Assembly: GCA_022827225.1 (NCBI GenBank)
Contig: JAJDTJ010000129.1
Location: forward strand, 124,001 to 188,000
DNA length: 64,000 nt
From: Candidatus Poribacteria bacterium
Lineage (GTDB): Bacteria; Poribacteria; WGA-4E; WGA-3G
Reading direction: 5' to 3'
The notes under the pieces are model-generated. The model did no database searches. It was not told where the DNA came from and saw only the letters and a program-made list of their open reading frames with translations. The translations under genes and the position numbers were made by a program. Positions within the stretch are counted from its first letter, which is position 1, and each line of letters opens with the position of its first letter. Below are positions 53,311 through 62,294 of the stretch, in pieces.

Positions 53311-54135
53311 CTGATGCCGTTTCGCCGTCGGTATCTCGTCCGGATGGGTGGCAATTGCGTATTGAAGCGCAGTCGCGCACGCGCACGTCCGTTGACCCTC
53401 TGGGATCTTGGCGACGGCGGCTCTGACTGCCTTTTTGGAGGTTTCTACATTCGCTCGGACGTTGTCGAGGATCATCTCGGTTGTCACGTTATCGTGTTCA
53501 GGGTGCCAGCAGTCATAGTCGGTAGAACATGCGAGGACAGCGTAACAGATCTCAGCCTCGCGAGCGAGTTTGGCTTCCGGTGCAGCGGTCATCCCGATAA
53601 TATCGAAACCGAAGTGTCGGTAGAGTTCAGATTCCGCCTGTGTTGAAAACGCCGGCCCCTCCATGCAGATGTAGGTGCCACCGTTATGAACCACTGCACC
53701 GGCTTCCGTAGCACCCGCGGACAAGATGGCACCTAATTCTGGGGAGAACGGATGGGCAAGGCTGACGTGCGCGGCGATACCGTCTCCGAAAAATGTTGAT
53801 TTTCGGTCTTTCGTATGATCGTAGAGCTGATCGGGGATAACGAAGTGGCGAGGTTCAATATCTTGGCGTAGGCTACCGACGGCACTCACAGAGATAAGCC
53901 ATTCGACACCTACCGATTTCAGGGCGTAGATATTGGCACGGACATTAATATCAGACGGAAGCAGCCGGTGACCGATACCGTGTCGCGGCAGGAAAGCAAC
54001 CGGCTTCCCATCAAGGTTTCCGAGAATAAGAGCATCGCTCGGTTTGCCGAACGGCGTTTCGATCTCGGTTCTTTCTATATCTGTCAGACCTTCCATCTGA
54101 TAAAAACCGCTGCCACCAATAATTCCGATACGCAT
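53278..54135 (-). CDS. mtnP: S-methyl-5'-thioadenosine phosphorylase
   Basis: A 285-residue purine phosphorylase that cleaves methylthioadenosine to adenine and methylthioribose-1-phosphate, recycling the by-product of polyamine synthesis. Motifs: RIGIIGGSGFYQMEGL at the N terminus, FLPRHGIGHRLLPSDINVRANIYAL, ISVSAVGSLRQDI, GGTYICMEGPAFSTQAES, and DIIGMTAAPEAKLAREAEI with the MTA-specific TAA triad. Its last 33 bases lie inside the end of the convergent aminotransferase gene. It is a possible functional link to the spermidine-synthase-like fusion, but that is 50 kb away. Confidence 0.93.
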   Translation of the reverse strand: MRIGIIGGSGFYQMEGLTDIERTEIETPFGKPSDALILGNLDGKPVAFLPRHGIGHRLLPSDINVRANIYALKSVGVEWLISVSAVGSLRQDIEPRHFVIPDQLYDHTKDRKSTFFGDGIAAHVSLAHPFSPELGAILSAGATEAGAVVHNGGTYICMEGPAFSTQAESELYRHFGFDIIGMTAAPEAKLAREAEICYAVLACSTDYDCWHPEHDNVTTEMILDNVRANVETSKKAVRAAVAKIPEGQRTCACATALQYAIATHPDEIPTAKRHQLKFLLDKYLT

Positions 54136-54149
54136 TTTTTGTCCTTTCG

Positions 54150-54186
54150 TGTAACTGAAAATTGATAACTGATAACTGATAACTAT
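54150..54186. repeat. TGATAACTGATAACTGATAAC spacer repeat
   Basis: A short run of AACTGATAACTGATAAC units between the divergent mtnP and RNase Z-like genes, matching the GTTATCAGTT family. Confidence 0.65.
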
Positions 54187-54191
54187 TCAAT

Positions 54192-55013
54192 ATGGCACTA
54201 TTGCACTGTGATAATTTAACACTTGATGGAAAATCGAGTTCCGCTGTCGCTACGTATATACGGGTGAAAGAGCTCGATCTTGTTTTCGACTTAGGCAGAT
54301 GTCCGATGAATTTCATCGGTATCGGCAACGTCTTTATTTCGCATTTCCATTTAGATCACTATTTCGGATTACCTGTTTATATCAGTCAACGTTGGCTTTC
54401 TGGCATCCCTCCGGGAAATATCTATGTGCCGTGGAGCGGGTCTAAGCAACTGATGCACATCCTTGATAGGATTGCGGCGTTAGATACCGGTAGAGGGTGG
54501 GCATACCAGATCACACCGGTTCGGGTAGGTGCAGCGATCCCGTTTCGGCAAAATTTAGTTGCACACGTTTTGCCTGGCAACCACAGTGTCCCTGCGGTCT
54601 CCTATCTGATTTGTGAGGTCCGCAAAAAACTGAAACCGGAGTTTCAGCATTTGTCCGGTCCAGACATTGTGGCACTGAAACAGTCCGGTGTTGAAATCAC
54701 GACAGAGATCCAATTGCCGTTAGTTGCTTACCTCGGGGATACGCGGAGTATCCCGCTTGACGCGCATCCGTTGCTGAAGCAGTGCAAAGTGCTGATTTGT
54801 GAATGTACATTTATCCTACCGGAGCATCGGACCCGGGCGAAGAAAACGATGCACTTACACCTCGAGATGCTACCCGGGATGTTAGCCGATATTGAGAGCG
54901 AACATATCGTGCTGACGCATTTCTCGCGTCGCTACACGCCGGAGCTCATCAAGAAAACAGTTTACAACTATCTACCGGAATCAGAACGTTCCCGCGTTAA
55001 ATTGTTCCTCTAA
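54192..55013 (+). CDS. RNase Z-like metallo-beta-lactamase-fold hydrolase
   Basis: A 273-residue metal-dependent hydrolase of the RNase Z type. The zinc motif is ISHFHLDHYFGLP (HxHxDH), then PGNHSVPAVSYLICE, AYLGDTRSIPL, CECTF and ending LTHFSRRYTPELI. RNase Z trims tRNA 3' ends; a relative with another ester substrate cannot be ruled out. The exosite loop typical of long tRNase Z is not evident. It starts 56 nt from the divergent mtnP gene. Confidence 0.83.
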   Translation: MALLHCDNLTLDGKSSSAVATYIRVKELDLVFDLGRCPMNFIGIGNVFISHFHLDHYFGLPVYISQRWLSGIPPGNIYVPWSGSKQLMHILDRIAALDTGRGWAYQITPVRVGAAIPFRQNLVAHVLPGNHSVPAVSYLICEVRKKLKPEFQHLSGPDIVALKQSGVEITTEIQLPLVAYLGDTRSIPLDAHPLLKQCKVLICECTFILPEHRTRAKKTMHLHLEMLPGMLADIESEHIVLTHFSRRYTPELIKKTVYNYLPESERSRVKLFL

Positions 55014-55027
55014 TTCAAAGAATCAGA

Positions 55028-56056
55028 TTACGCTGAGACCTGCTGCTCGTTTTCTGCTGTTCGTTGTAGTACATAGAGATAGGTCGTCAGGATTGCCCAG
55101 ATAGGGGCTAATATAGCATGTATCAGCGTGTGTACACCTACTATCGCTCCTATTATCCAAAAACTGGGAGCAGTCGTTAAGGTCATCTCTCCGTAGCCAA
55201 AGAAAAGGAGGCCAAGTAAGTGCATCGGTTGCAATACTTCACGCATAGGGACAAGCTCGGGAACGGCAAAGGAGAGAAGCACCACCGTTAAACTGAGCAG
55301 TAGGGAGGTGAGCGCCGTAGATGCCCAAACAAGCAGCAGATACAATCTGAGAAGTGCCCACCACACCCCACGTACCAGTTCACTGCTTCGACGGAGCGCA
55401 GCAATCACTGACAGATCATCGAGAATAATTCCTTGGTTGTAGAGACTCCATTTTACGACAAAATAGATTGTGAAAACAAACCAAACAACAGTGATAGCCA
55501 TGAAGACAGAAAAGAGGGCGGAACTATAAGCAGGAGCCAGCGTTTCAGAAATAAGGAAACCGGCGATTAAAGGGACACCTGACGCAAACATCCCGATTAA
55601 AAAAGCGGCTCCCAAAATAGGAGCCGTTTTGCGGAGCGTCTGTTGCCAAACCGTTTTAAAAGTCAGGTTTATGCCTTTATGACGTTGCACCATAGCCAAA
55701 GCGAGAGGACACATTGCTAACCACAGCAAACTTATATGGACACCCGAAGGACCGAGACTCATTCCCCATGTTACGCTTGCTGGTTCTACTGACTCGGGAG
55801 GTGGTGTGTGAACAGCATCTTGCATCCCGGCAATACCGCTCGCCGTGCTCACAGTCCACTGCCCTTCTGGAGATACTAACTTGAAAAATAGAAATATCCC
55901 TATATAGAGCAAGAAGTTAACGATAATTAGGGGGAACATCACTTGCCAAAACAGACCGAAATTGTTCCGATAATCTCTGAATATCTGTGACACAAGTCTC
56001 GGATGCTGTTCAGGCATCTCGACAGCATCCGCCGCGTTTTCCGATACGTTTTGCAC
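55028..56056 (-). CDS. Polytopic membrane protein, unknown function
   Basis: A 342-residue protein with about six membrane helices: near 38-60 (FPLIIVNFLLYIGIFLFF), 112-128, 153-175, 185-215, 235-265 and 290-330. The soluble N terminus is short. Some glycerophosphodiester phosphodiesterase membrane regions look similar, but I see no catalytic domain. No recognisable motif. It lies next to the TPR lipoprotein gene on the same strand. Confidence 0.65.
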   Translation of the reverse strand: MQNVSENAADAVEMPEQHPRLVSQIFRDYRNNFGLFWQVMFPLIIVNFLLYIGIFLFFKLVSPEGQWTVSTASGIAGMQDAVHTPPPESVEPASVTWGMSLGPSGVHISLLWLAMCPLALAMVQRHKGINLTFKTVWQQTLRKTAPILGAAFLIGMFASGVPLIAGFLISETLAPAYSSALFSVFMAITVVWFVFTIYFVVKWSLYNQGIILDDLSVIAALRRSSELVRGVWWALLRLYLLLVWASTALTSLLLSLTVVLLSFAVPELVPMREVLQPMHLLGLLFFGYGEMTLTTAPSFWIIGAIVGVHTLIHAILAPIWAILTTYLYVLQRTAENEQQVSA

Positions 56057-56096
56057 GCTTCTACCTCTATAGTTACATTCTTCTGCTAAAACAGGT

Positions 56097-56133
56097 GTAG
56101 GGAAACCAAAACATAGAAAGATGGTTTCCCTAC
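56097..56133. repeat. GTAGGGAAACCA inverted repeat (CGTAGGG family)
   Basis: A perfect 12-bp stem GTAGGGAAACCA / TGGTTTCCCTAC with a 13-nt loop, followed on the plus strand by TTTTATA. It sits between two minus-strand genes and could end transcription on the plus strand. Confidence 0.65.
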
Positions 56134-56188
56134 TTTTATATTCAGTTTTGGCTTGTCGGCTGCGCCATGTGTCCGATTTAATGTCGGA

Positions 56189-57592
56189 TTAGTTGCCTAT
56201 CCCTGGATGCGAGTTCGCGTCTTGGTCAGATGTCCCTTCTTCCTGTTCTTGGTAGAACAGATATCCGTCTTGGTCTTGGTCAAGTTCATACTGACGCACA
56301 ATCTGCTCGGCTTCACGCAGGTAGGGTGTATCGCCCTTTGTAATGCTCATATAGGCTTTGAACCCTTCGTAAGCGGCGCCGAATTCACGGATGGAACGAT
56401 AGCAGACTGCCTGTTGGTAAACGCATTCGTTTCGCCATACGGACTCTGGTGCGTTTTCAAAGAGGGTATCATACGCCTCAATTGCGCGTTCGTAATCACC
56501 GTTCTGCTGATAGAGAGCACCGATCCGGTATAACGCATCAGCGACAGCGAATTTCTTATGCGATAGGTCTCTTGCCAACGTCTTGTGGGCATTAATGGCG
56601 CGCGGATAGTTCCGCAGTTTCTCCCAGTTGCCCGCAACATTTTGAAAATTTTGAACGACCTGATCGCTATATCCCATCACCCACATATCAGCAGGTGTAA
56701 TCTTCCGTCCGGTTTTCCGATATTCAACGGCTTTCTTATTCCGATACTTATCGATTTCATCCATGGAAAGTTTAATGTCTGTCAGGATATCCGCTGTCAC
56801 CTTTAGAAGCGTTTCGGCTTGTGAGGCTTCATAGGAGTCAGGAAATTTTTGGGTGACATTGACAAACGGGTTCCAGCCGCCCTGATAATCATAAAGTGTG
56901 TAAAAGTAGATATTGCCGACCTGGAACTGTGCTTGTGGTGCTTTCGGATGCTCAGGAAATTCCTCAACCAATCGCTCGTAATTACGGATCGCTTCGGTAT
57001 AATTCTCTAAATTTTCGTAAGCACGGGCGACTTCATAGAGTGCCTCTGCAGCGATGTTAAAGGTCTCATCCGTGGGTTCATTATCGTAGATGGCCTTATA
57101 GTTCTGATATTCAGCGCGCTTGGCTTTAATGATTTCACGGTTTTTACGAATATTCGCTGTGCCGGTTTTCGCTTCGTTGGCGTAATAACCGGTCGGGTCT
57201 AAGGCGACGATCGCTTGGTAATGCTCGGTCGCTTTATCCCAATCGTAGCGTCGCTTATAGATTTTCGCGATCTGGTAATGTGAGCGCTGTGCGTATTTCC
57301 CTTTCGTATCGCGTTCAATCACCTCTAAATAGAGAGCCATCGCTTTATCGTAGAGTTCCTGCTGCTGCTTGCGCTTCTTCTCCATTTTTTCTGGGTCTTC
57401 GTCTCGGACTTCAACTCTCTCTGCCTCGTCAAACGCGTTGTCAGCATTTTGAAGTTTCGCACCAAGTGGGATGATGCTAATGCCGCCGGATGTGCATCCG
57501 ATAATCGTAGATGCGAGAAAAGCAAAAGCAAGGACGAGAAGGTAGGCTCGATCTATTCGGAGACCGAAGCCGTATCTGAAACGGTTCATCAT
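56189..57592 (-). CDS. TPR-repeat lipoprotein
   Basis: A 467-residue protein. The N terminus LVLAFAFLASTIIGCTSGG has a lipobox (IIGC), so it is probably lipid-anchored outside the inner membrane. The rest is TPR-type helical repeats: YQIAKIYKRRYDWDKATEHY, ARAYENLENYTEAIRNYERLVEEFP, GALYQQNGDYERAIEAYDTLFE. BamD-like and other outer-membrane assembly lipoproteins have this form, but no partner is visible. It could belong to a cell-envelope complex. Confidence 0.77.
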   Translation of the reverse strand: MMNRFRYGFGLRIDRAYLLVLAFAFLASTIIGCTSGGISIIPLGAKLQNADNAFDEAERVEVRDEDPEKMEKKRKQQQELYDKAMALYLEVIERDTKGKYAQRSHYQIAKIYKRRYDWDKATEHYQAIVALDPTGYYANEAKTGTANIRKNREIIKAKRAEYQNYKAIYDNEPTDETFNIAAEALYEVARAYENLENYTEAIRNYERLVEEFPEHPKAPQAQFQVGNIYFYTLYDYQGGWNPFVNVTQKFPDSYEASQAETLLKVTADILTDIKLSMDEIDKYRNKKAVEYRKTGRKITPADMWVMGYSDQVVQNFQNVAGNWEKLRNYPRAINAHKTLARDLSHKKFAVADALYRIGALYQQNGDYERAIEAYDTLFENAPESVWRNECVYQQAVCYRSIREFGAAYEGFKAYMSITKGDTPYLREAEQIVRQYELDQDQDGYLFYQEQEEGTSDQDANSHPGIGN

Positions 57593-57911
57593 GAGTCCTC
57601 CTTAGGAAAATAGAAATATGCCGGTGAATTTTCAGCCAGAGGTGCCTAATTGTCCGGCATTCCGTTCATCGTTCCTAACATTATACTAAATTCAGAAAAA
57701 ATGTCAACATTTTATTAATTTTTTTTTATAGATATTGCGGAGCAGTTATCAGTTGCCGGTTGTTTAGAAAAAGAGAACGAAAAACTTGACAAACATCTGA
57801 AAATATGTAAAAATGGAATTTACGTGAAGCGGTTGGCACCCCAATCGCCGGATAACGCATTTCGTAATATAGATGTACACTGTGAAGGTTAGTAATAGCA
57901 AGGAGACAAAC
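57593..57911. other. Intergenic region with promoter candidate
   Basis: Between the TPR lipoprotein (minus) and the dehydrogenase (plus) is an AT-rich stretch without a gene. It has an orphan AGTTATCAGTT unit at 57741 and a promoter candidate at 57786-57814. Confidence 0.5.
57786..57814 (+). promoter_or_regulatory. Candidate promoter of the dehydrogenase gene
   Basis: A perfect TTGACA followed after 16-17 bp by TAAAAA / AAAAAT, a weak -10. It lies about 98 nt upstream of the start codon. Confidence 0.45.
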
Positions 57912-58814
57912 ATGGCGAATTCAGATTACAAAATTGGTGTTGTAGGGGTAGGGAGAATGGGTGCGAACATCGCTCGACATCTCAATGACGAGGGATTTGA
58001 CGTGACCGTTGTATACGATGTCGCAAGCGAACGCGCACAAGAGTTGGCATCAGAAATCGGTGCGACAGCAGCCGGAGAACTCGCGAAGGTCACAGCACTC
58101 GCGGACTATATCATTACTGTCGTTACGGACGATGCGGCGATGCGGACAATTTTCTCGGACGATGCGGCGGATAGTCTGCTTCAAGGGGCATCTGGCAAAG
58201 TCTTTATTAATTGTGCGACCCTCAGTCCTCAGATCCACGTGGACATCGAACAACTCGCAGCGAAACATGGAGCGGAAAGCCTTGAAGGGTGTATGGCGAG
58301 TAGTATTACACAGGCGCGGGAAGGCACGCTGTACTTGATGTGCGGTGGTAAGCGGGAAACATTTGACCAGGCACGGACAATTTTGGATTCAATGAGTGTT
58401 TCACTCCGTTATATCGGTGATGCCGGACAGGCGGCACAAGTCAAGGCACTCGTCAACATGGTGATGAACATCAACACTGCCGGACTCGCCGAAGGTCTCG
58501 GTTTAGGTGCAGCACTCGGATTGGATCTGACGATGTTGCAAGAGGTATTCGCACAAACTGGAGCCAACTCGCGCGTCTTGGAAACCGATGGCGAGGACAT
58601 GGAAATCCGCGATCACGAGTGTTATTTCTCAGCAGCACACGCCTCTAAAGATTCAGGTATCGCACTTGACTTGGCAGATGCTGCTGGTATCTCTCTACCG
58701 CTTGCACAAGCGACGAAAGCACAATATGATCGGATGATTGAACTCGGACTGGGGGACTTGGATAAGTCAGGCATCGCCGAACTCACCTTTCCGGGACGGG
58801 GAACAGGCAATTAA
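57912..58814 (+). CDS. 3-hydroxyisobutyrate dehydrogenase-family oxidoreductase
   Basis: A 300-residue beta-hydroxyacid dehydrogenase. The NAD(P) motif is KIGVVGVGRMGANIARHLNDEG; later blocks are FINCATLSPQIHVD, YIGDAGQAAQVKALVNMVMN (with the catalytic Lys) and SKDSGIALDLADAAGISLPL. It would oxidise a 3-hydroxy acid or reduce a semialdehyde; the substrate is unknown. The frame extends to 57873, but ATG 57912 follows an AGGAGA site and opens with the family N terminus. The next gene starts 58 nt after it. Confidence 0.85.
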   Translation: MANSDYKIGVVGVGRMGANIARHLNDEGFDVTVVYDVASERAQELASEIGATAAGELAKVTALADYIITVVTDDAAMRTIFSDDAADSLLQGASGKVFINCATLSPQIHVDIEQLAAKHGAESLEGCMASSITQAREGTLYLMCGGKRETFDQARTILDSMSVSLRYIGDAGQAAQVKALVNMVMNINTAGLAEGLGLGAALGLDLTMLQEVFAQTGANSRVLETDGEDMEIRDHECYFSAAHASKDSGIALDLADAAGISLPLAQATKAQYDRMIELGLGDLDKSGIAELTFPGRGTGN

Positions 58815-58872
58815 CCAGAAACCTGCTCGAAATGAAATGGAGAGCAGAGCGGAGGCGCATAGGTAAAAAGTC

Positions 58873-59598
58873 ATGCTCAAAGGTGTAATCCTTGCGGGAG
58901 GATTAGGTACCCGCTTGTATCCGCTCACCAAAGTTACGAGTAAACATCTCCTGCCGGTCGGCAACGAACCGATGATCTTTCACAGTGTGAAACAACTCAC
59001 AACGGCAGGAATTACGGATATTCTTATCGTAACGAATCCAGAATACGTCGGAGACTTCGTGAGTGCCTTGGGGAGTGGAAAAGAGTTCGGGTGCGAATTT
59101 ACCTATCGTGTGCAGGAGGAGGCGAGAGGGATCGCACACGCGCTTGCATTGGCAGAAGGTTTCGCCGGAGGTGGTAAAATTGTTGTCTTATTGGGAGACA
59201 ACATTTTTGAAACTGCGATCCATGAATCTGTTAGCGATTTTCAGGTGCAACAGCGCGGTGCACGTGTATTGCTCAAACAGGTGTCGGACCCGGAACGTTA
59301 CGGCGTGGCGACTTTAAATGGTACCCGTATCGTTGCGATAGAGGAGAAACCGGAGCATCCGAAAAGCGATTACGCCGTGGTAGGTGTCTATTTCTACGAT
59401 GCCGCGGTGTTTGATGTGATCCGCACTATTGAACCTTCAGCCCGCGGGGAATATGAGATAACGGCTGTCAACAATGTCTACATTCAGCGTGGTGAGCTTG
59501 AATACAGTTTCGTTCACGGCAAATGGGTCGATGCAGGGACTTTCGACTCGCTCACCGAAGCACATCAGATTCTGTTGAACTCCGCGGATTGGCAATGA
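58873..59598 (+). CDS. Sugar-1-phosphate nucleotidyltransferase (RmlA-like)
   Basis: A 241-residue nucleotidyltransferase that makes an NDP-sugar, often dTDP-glucose. The nucleotide loop is GVILAGGLGTRLYPLTKVTSKHLLPVGNEPM, then VLLGDNIFE with the metal Asp, RYGVATLNGTRIVAIEEKP and GVYFYDAAVFDVI. It is shorter than standard RmlA (about 290 residues) but has all core blocks. The next gene is a membrane glycosyltransferase, so an envelope or capsule sugar role is likely. Confidence 0.87.
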   Translation: MLKGVILAGGLGTRLYPLTKVTSKHLLPVGNEPMIFHSVKQLTTAGITDILIVTNPEYVGDFVSALGSGKEFGCEFTYRVQEEARGIAHALALAEGFAGGGKIVVLLGDNIFETAIHESVSDFQVQQRGARVLLKQVSDPERYGVATLNGTRIVAIEEKPEHPKSDYAVVGVYFYDAAVFDVIRTIEPSARGEYEITAVNNVYIQRGELEYSFVHGKWVDAGTFDSLTEAHQILLNSADWQ

Positions 59599-59728
59599 CG
59601 CCCTTATGTTCGGTTGAGCAGAACAAAATTAACTGGAGACTGCAAGTCCGACCAACGGCGGACTGGATATACGGGGAGGACCGCCCTCGCTATAGCCCTC
59701 CTCTACGAACCGCAAGGAACATCAAAAA

Positions 59729-60979
59729 ATGGAGGAAAAACCGACGCTATCTATCGTAGTCCCGGTTTACAACGAAGAGGAGAACGTCCGTCCGCTGTTT
59801 GAAAAGATTCAAGCAGTATGTGAGGCAATTGGTGAGGCTTATGAGGTGTTGTTCGTAGACGATGGAAGCCACGATAAAACTTTCGCTGTGCTCTCGGAAT
59901 TAGGCAAACAGGAACCGCAATTGGTCGTCATCCGATTTGAAAAGAATGCTGGACAGACGGCAGCGATGGCGGCAGGATTTGAATTCGCGCGCGGTGAACG
60001 GATCGTCAGTATGGACGGCGATTTGCAAAACGATCCGATCGATATACCGAGACTCCTTGAAAAACTCGATGAAGGTTACGACTTGGTCTGCGGTTGGCGG
60101 AAAGAACGGCAGGATAAATTCCTGACACGGCGTGTCCCTTCTATCATCGCGAATTGGATTATCGGTAAAGTAACAGGCGTGCCGATTCACGATAACGGGT
60201 GTTCGCTGAAAGCCTACCGAGCATCGATTATTAAACAGGTGCCGCTCTACGGAGAGATGCACCGTTTTATTCCAGCGATGTCTACGGTGGTCGGTGCGCG
60301 AATCGCCGAGATTGTTGTCTCACATCATCCACGACGTTTCGGAAAAAGTAAGTATGGACTCGGACGAATATGGCGTGTTATGTTAGATATTATTGCGTTC
60401 AAGTTTATAATATCGGTTTTCACATCTTCCGCGGAACCGCGTAACTCTAAAAATCTGTGGCATCGGTTTTCGGATGTCTTGTTTAACCCGAAGCAGAGAG
60501 CGTTTCGTACTGCTGCGGTGCTGAGTCTCCCTTTTTTCGTTTTAGGACGCATCTTGTTTGGGGCTGCCACCGTCGCCGCACTCAGCTGCCTCGTTTTAGC
60601 GATAGCTTTGCTTGTCCTTGGTGGATTGACAGAAAACAAAATTCAACAGGCGAATCAGACATCATCTGTGTCTGGAAGACTCGCGCATTTTTTTATCTTC
60701 GGATGTAAACGGAGACCTATTCGTTTTTTAGGGCTTATCGGTATGATGTCGCTGCTACTCGGTGGACTCTTGTTTATTTTCCAGATGAACGCTTTTCTGT
60801 TAGGAGCGTTGAGGTCTATAGGTCCCAATTTGAGTCCGATTTTTATCACTGTCGGTATATTGGTATTTTGTGTTGGACTGTTTGGTGAACTCATCGCGTT
60901 TGCGAATGCGAAACACGTAAAGGACTACGCGGTCGAAACAATTTTAAGTGCTAACAACGAAGGTGCATGTAGTGAATAG
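59729..60979 (+). CDS. Family 2 glycosyltransferase with membrane C terminus
   Basis: A 416-residue glycosyltransferase of the polyprenyl-phosphate sugar (DPM1/ArnC-like) type. The catalytic domain is residues 1-230: LSIVVPVYNEEENVRPLFEK, LFVDDGSHDKTF, IVSMDGDLQNDP (DxD) and HHPRRFGKSKYGLGR. The C-terminal part has about four to five membrane helices (FRTAAVLSLPFFVLGRILFG onward). It would transfer a sugar to a lipid carrier. The class V aminotransferase overlaps its stop codon by 8 nt if the GTG start at 60972 is used. Confidence 0.85.
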   Translation: MEEKPTLSIVVPVYNEEENVRPLFEKIQAVCEAIGEAYEVLFVDDGSHDKTFAVLSELGKQEPQLVVIRFEKNAGQTAAMAAGFEFARGERIVSMDGDLQNDPIDIPRLLEKLDEGYDLVCGWRKERQDKFLTRRVPSIIANWIIGKVTGVPIHDNGCSLKAYRASIIKQVPLYGEMHRFIPAMSTVVGARIAEIVVSHHPRRFGKSKYGLGRIWRVMLDIIAFKFIISVFTSSAEPRNSKNLWHRFSDVLFNPKQRAFRTAAVLSLPFFVLGRILFGAATVAALSCLVLAIALLVLGGLTENKIQQANQTSSVSGRLAHFFIFGCKRRPIRFLGLIGMMSLLLGGLLFIFQMNAFLLGALRSIGPNLSPIFITVGILVFCVGLFGELIAFANAKHVKDYAVETILSANNEGACSE

Positions 60980-62123
60980 TTCCCCTGAAAGTAAAACTTG
61001 GCAAAAGTGGCGCGGTGAATTCCCGGTAACCGAGACTTACATTTACATGAACCATGCCGGTGTCGCGCCGTTATCGCGCCGCGTACGGGATGCGATGGCT
61101 GGATTCATCGATGATGCGACGTTTCACGGTGCTGTCCATACGGACGATTGGGCAGAAACAGCGGAGGCGTGTCGTTTAGCAGCGGCACAACTCATCAACG
61201 CTGATGCCACGGAAATCGCCTTTATGAAGAATACGACCCAAGGTATTCTCATCGCGGCGAACGGTATCGACTGGCAAGCAGGCGACAACGTCGTCACTAC
61301 AGCGGTTGAGTTCCCCGCGAATGTCTATCCCTGGTGGAGTTTGAAGGAACGCTATGGTGTCAATACCCGTATGGTGCCGGAACGGGACGGACGCATCTGT
61401 ATTGAAGATATTGCATCTGCGATTGATGGGCGTACACGCGTTTTAACGATCAGCCATGTGGAATTCGCCTCCGGCTTCCGAAACGATATTGCGACACTGG
61501 GTCAGCTCTGCCGAGAACGCGATATCTGGTTCGTTGTGGACGCTATTCAAGGTCTCGGTGCGGTCGAAGTGGATGTGAAATCTTGTAACGTTGATATTCT
61601 CGCCGCCGATGGACATAAGTGGTTGTTAGCACCGGAAGGTGCTGCAATCTTCTATTGTGCCGACGAGAAACGGGATCGGTTGATCAACACCAATATCGGT
61701 TGGGCAAGTGTCGTAAATCCGCGCGATTTTCTCAATTACGACTTAACCCAGAGACCGGATGCGACCCGTTTCGAGGAAGGTTCTTATAATAGCGTCGGGT
61801 TATATGGGCTTAAAGCAGCGCTTGACTTACTACACGACATCGGCATCCAATCTATTGAAACACGGATTTTGGAACTCACGTCACAATTAATCGCTGGATT
61901 AGAGGCGAAAGGTTATCTTGTTATTACACCGGAAAGGGACGCGGAACGAGCGGGGATTGTCATCTTTGGGAGTGAGGGACACACGGCTACCGAACTCTAT
62001 GAGATGCTTGATGCCGAAAACATCATTACGGCAGAACGTGGAAGCGGTGTCAGAGTCTCGCCACATTTCTATAATACGGCATCTGAAATTGATCGTCTGC
62101 TTGAAGTGCTACCCGATCTCTAA
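60972..62123 (+). CDS. Class V PLP aminotransferase (cysteine-desulfurase-like fold)
   Basis: About 383 residues of the class V aminotransferase family. Motifs: YMNHAGVAPLSRRVRDAM, AFMKNTTQGILIAANGIDW, TISHVEFASGFRNDIATLG, VVDAIQGLGAVEVDVK and ILAADGHKWLLAPEGAA (PLP Lys near residue 220). Isopenicillin-epimerase-like and cysteine-desulfurase-like members share these; the GHK site is clear, but the Cys loop of IscS is missing. A GTG at 60948 also fits in frame. I chose GTG 60972, which has a GAAGG site and overlaps the previous stop. Confidence 0.78.
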   Translation: MNSSPESKTWQKWRGEFPVTETYIYMNHAGVAPLSRRVRDAMAGFIDDATFHGAVHTDDWAETAEACRLAAAQLINADATEIAFMKNTTQGILIAANGIDWQAGDNVVTTAVEFPANVYPWWSLKERYGVNTRMVPERDGRICIEDIASAIDGRTRVLTISHVEFASGFRNDIATLGQLCRERDIWFVVDAIQGLGAVEVDVKSCNVDILAADGHKWLLAPEGAAIFYCADEKRDRLINTNIGWASVVNPRDFLNYDLTQRPDATRFEEGSYNSVGLYGLKAALDLLHDIGIQSIETRILELTSQLIAGLEAKGYLVITPERDAERAGIVIFGSEGHTATELYEMLDAENIITAERGSGVRVSPHFYNTASEIDRLLEVLPDL

Positions 62124-62127
62124 AAGG

Positions 62128-62292
62128 GTTATCAGTGTTATAAGTTATAAGTTATAAGTTATAAGTGGTAAGTTAAGAGTGTTATTGTGGCGGTAATAGA
62201 AAATGTACCAGACACAAGTTCTTAACCTATAACTGTTAACTTATAACCTTCCACCTCTTAACTTGTAACTGAAAGATTTTTTCGGAGAAAAA
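62128..62292. repeat. ATAAGTTATAAG array with CTGAAAGATTTTTTCGGAG module
   Basis: Four ATAAGTT units (62145-62170), TAAGTGGTAAGTTAAGAG, then opposed TCTTAACCTATAAC, TTAACTTATAACC and CTCTTAACTTGTAAC arms, giving a long inverted repeat. It ends with AACTGAAAGATTTTTTCGGAG (one base more than at 17939), which supplies the ribosome site of the next gene. Confidence 0.75.
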
Positions 62293-62294
62293 AA

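Noticed and set aside
59599..59728. A possible tRNA or small RNA in the spacer before the glycosyltransferase
   Set aside because: No cloverleaf or terminator could be drawn; the GGCGGAC / GGACCGCC pairing is short.
62128..62292. The ATAAGTTATAAG arrays as origin-type iterons
   Set aside because: They recur in many spacers through the window and no DnaA boxes or replication genes are nearby.
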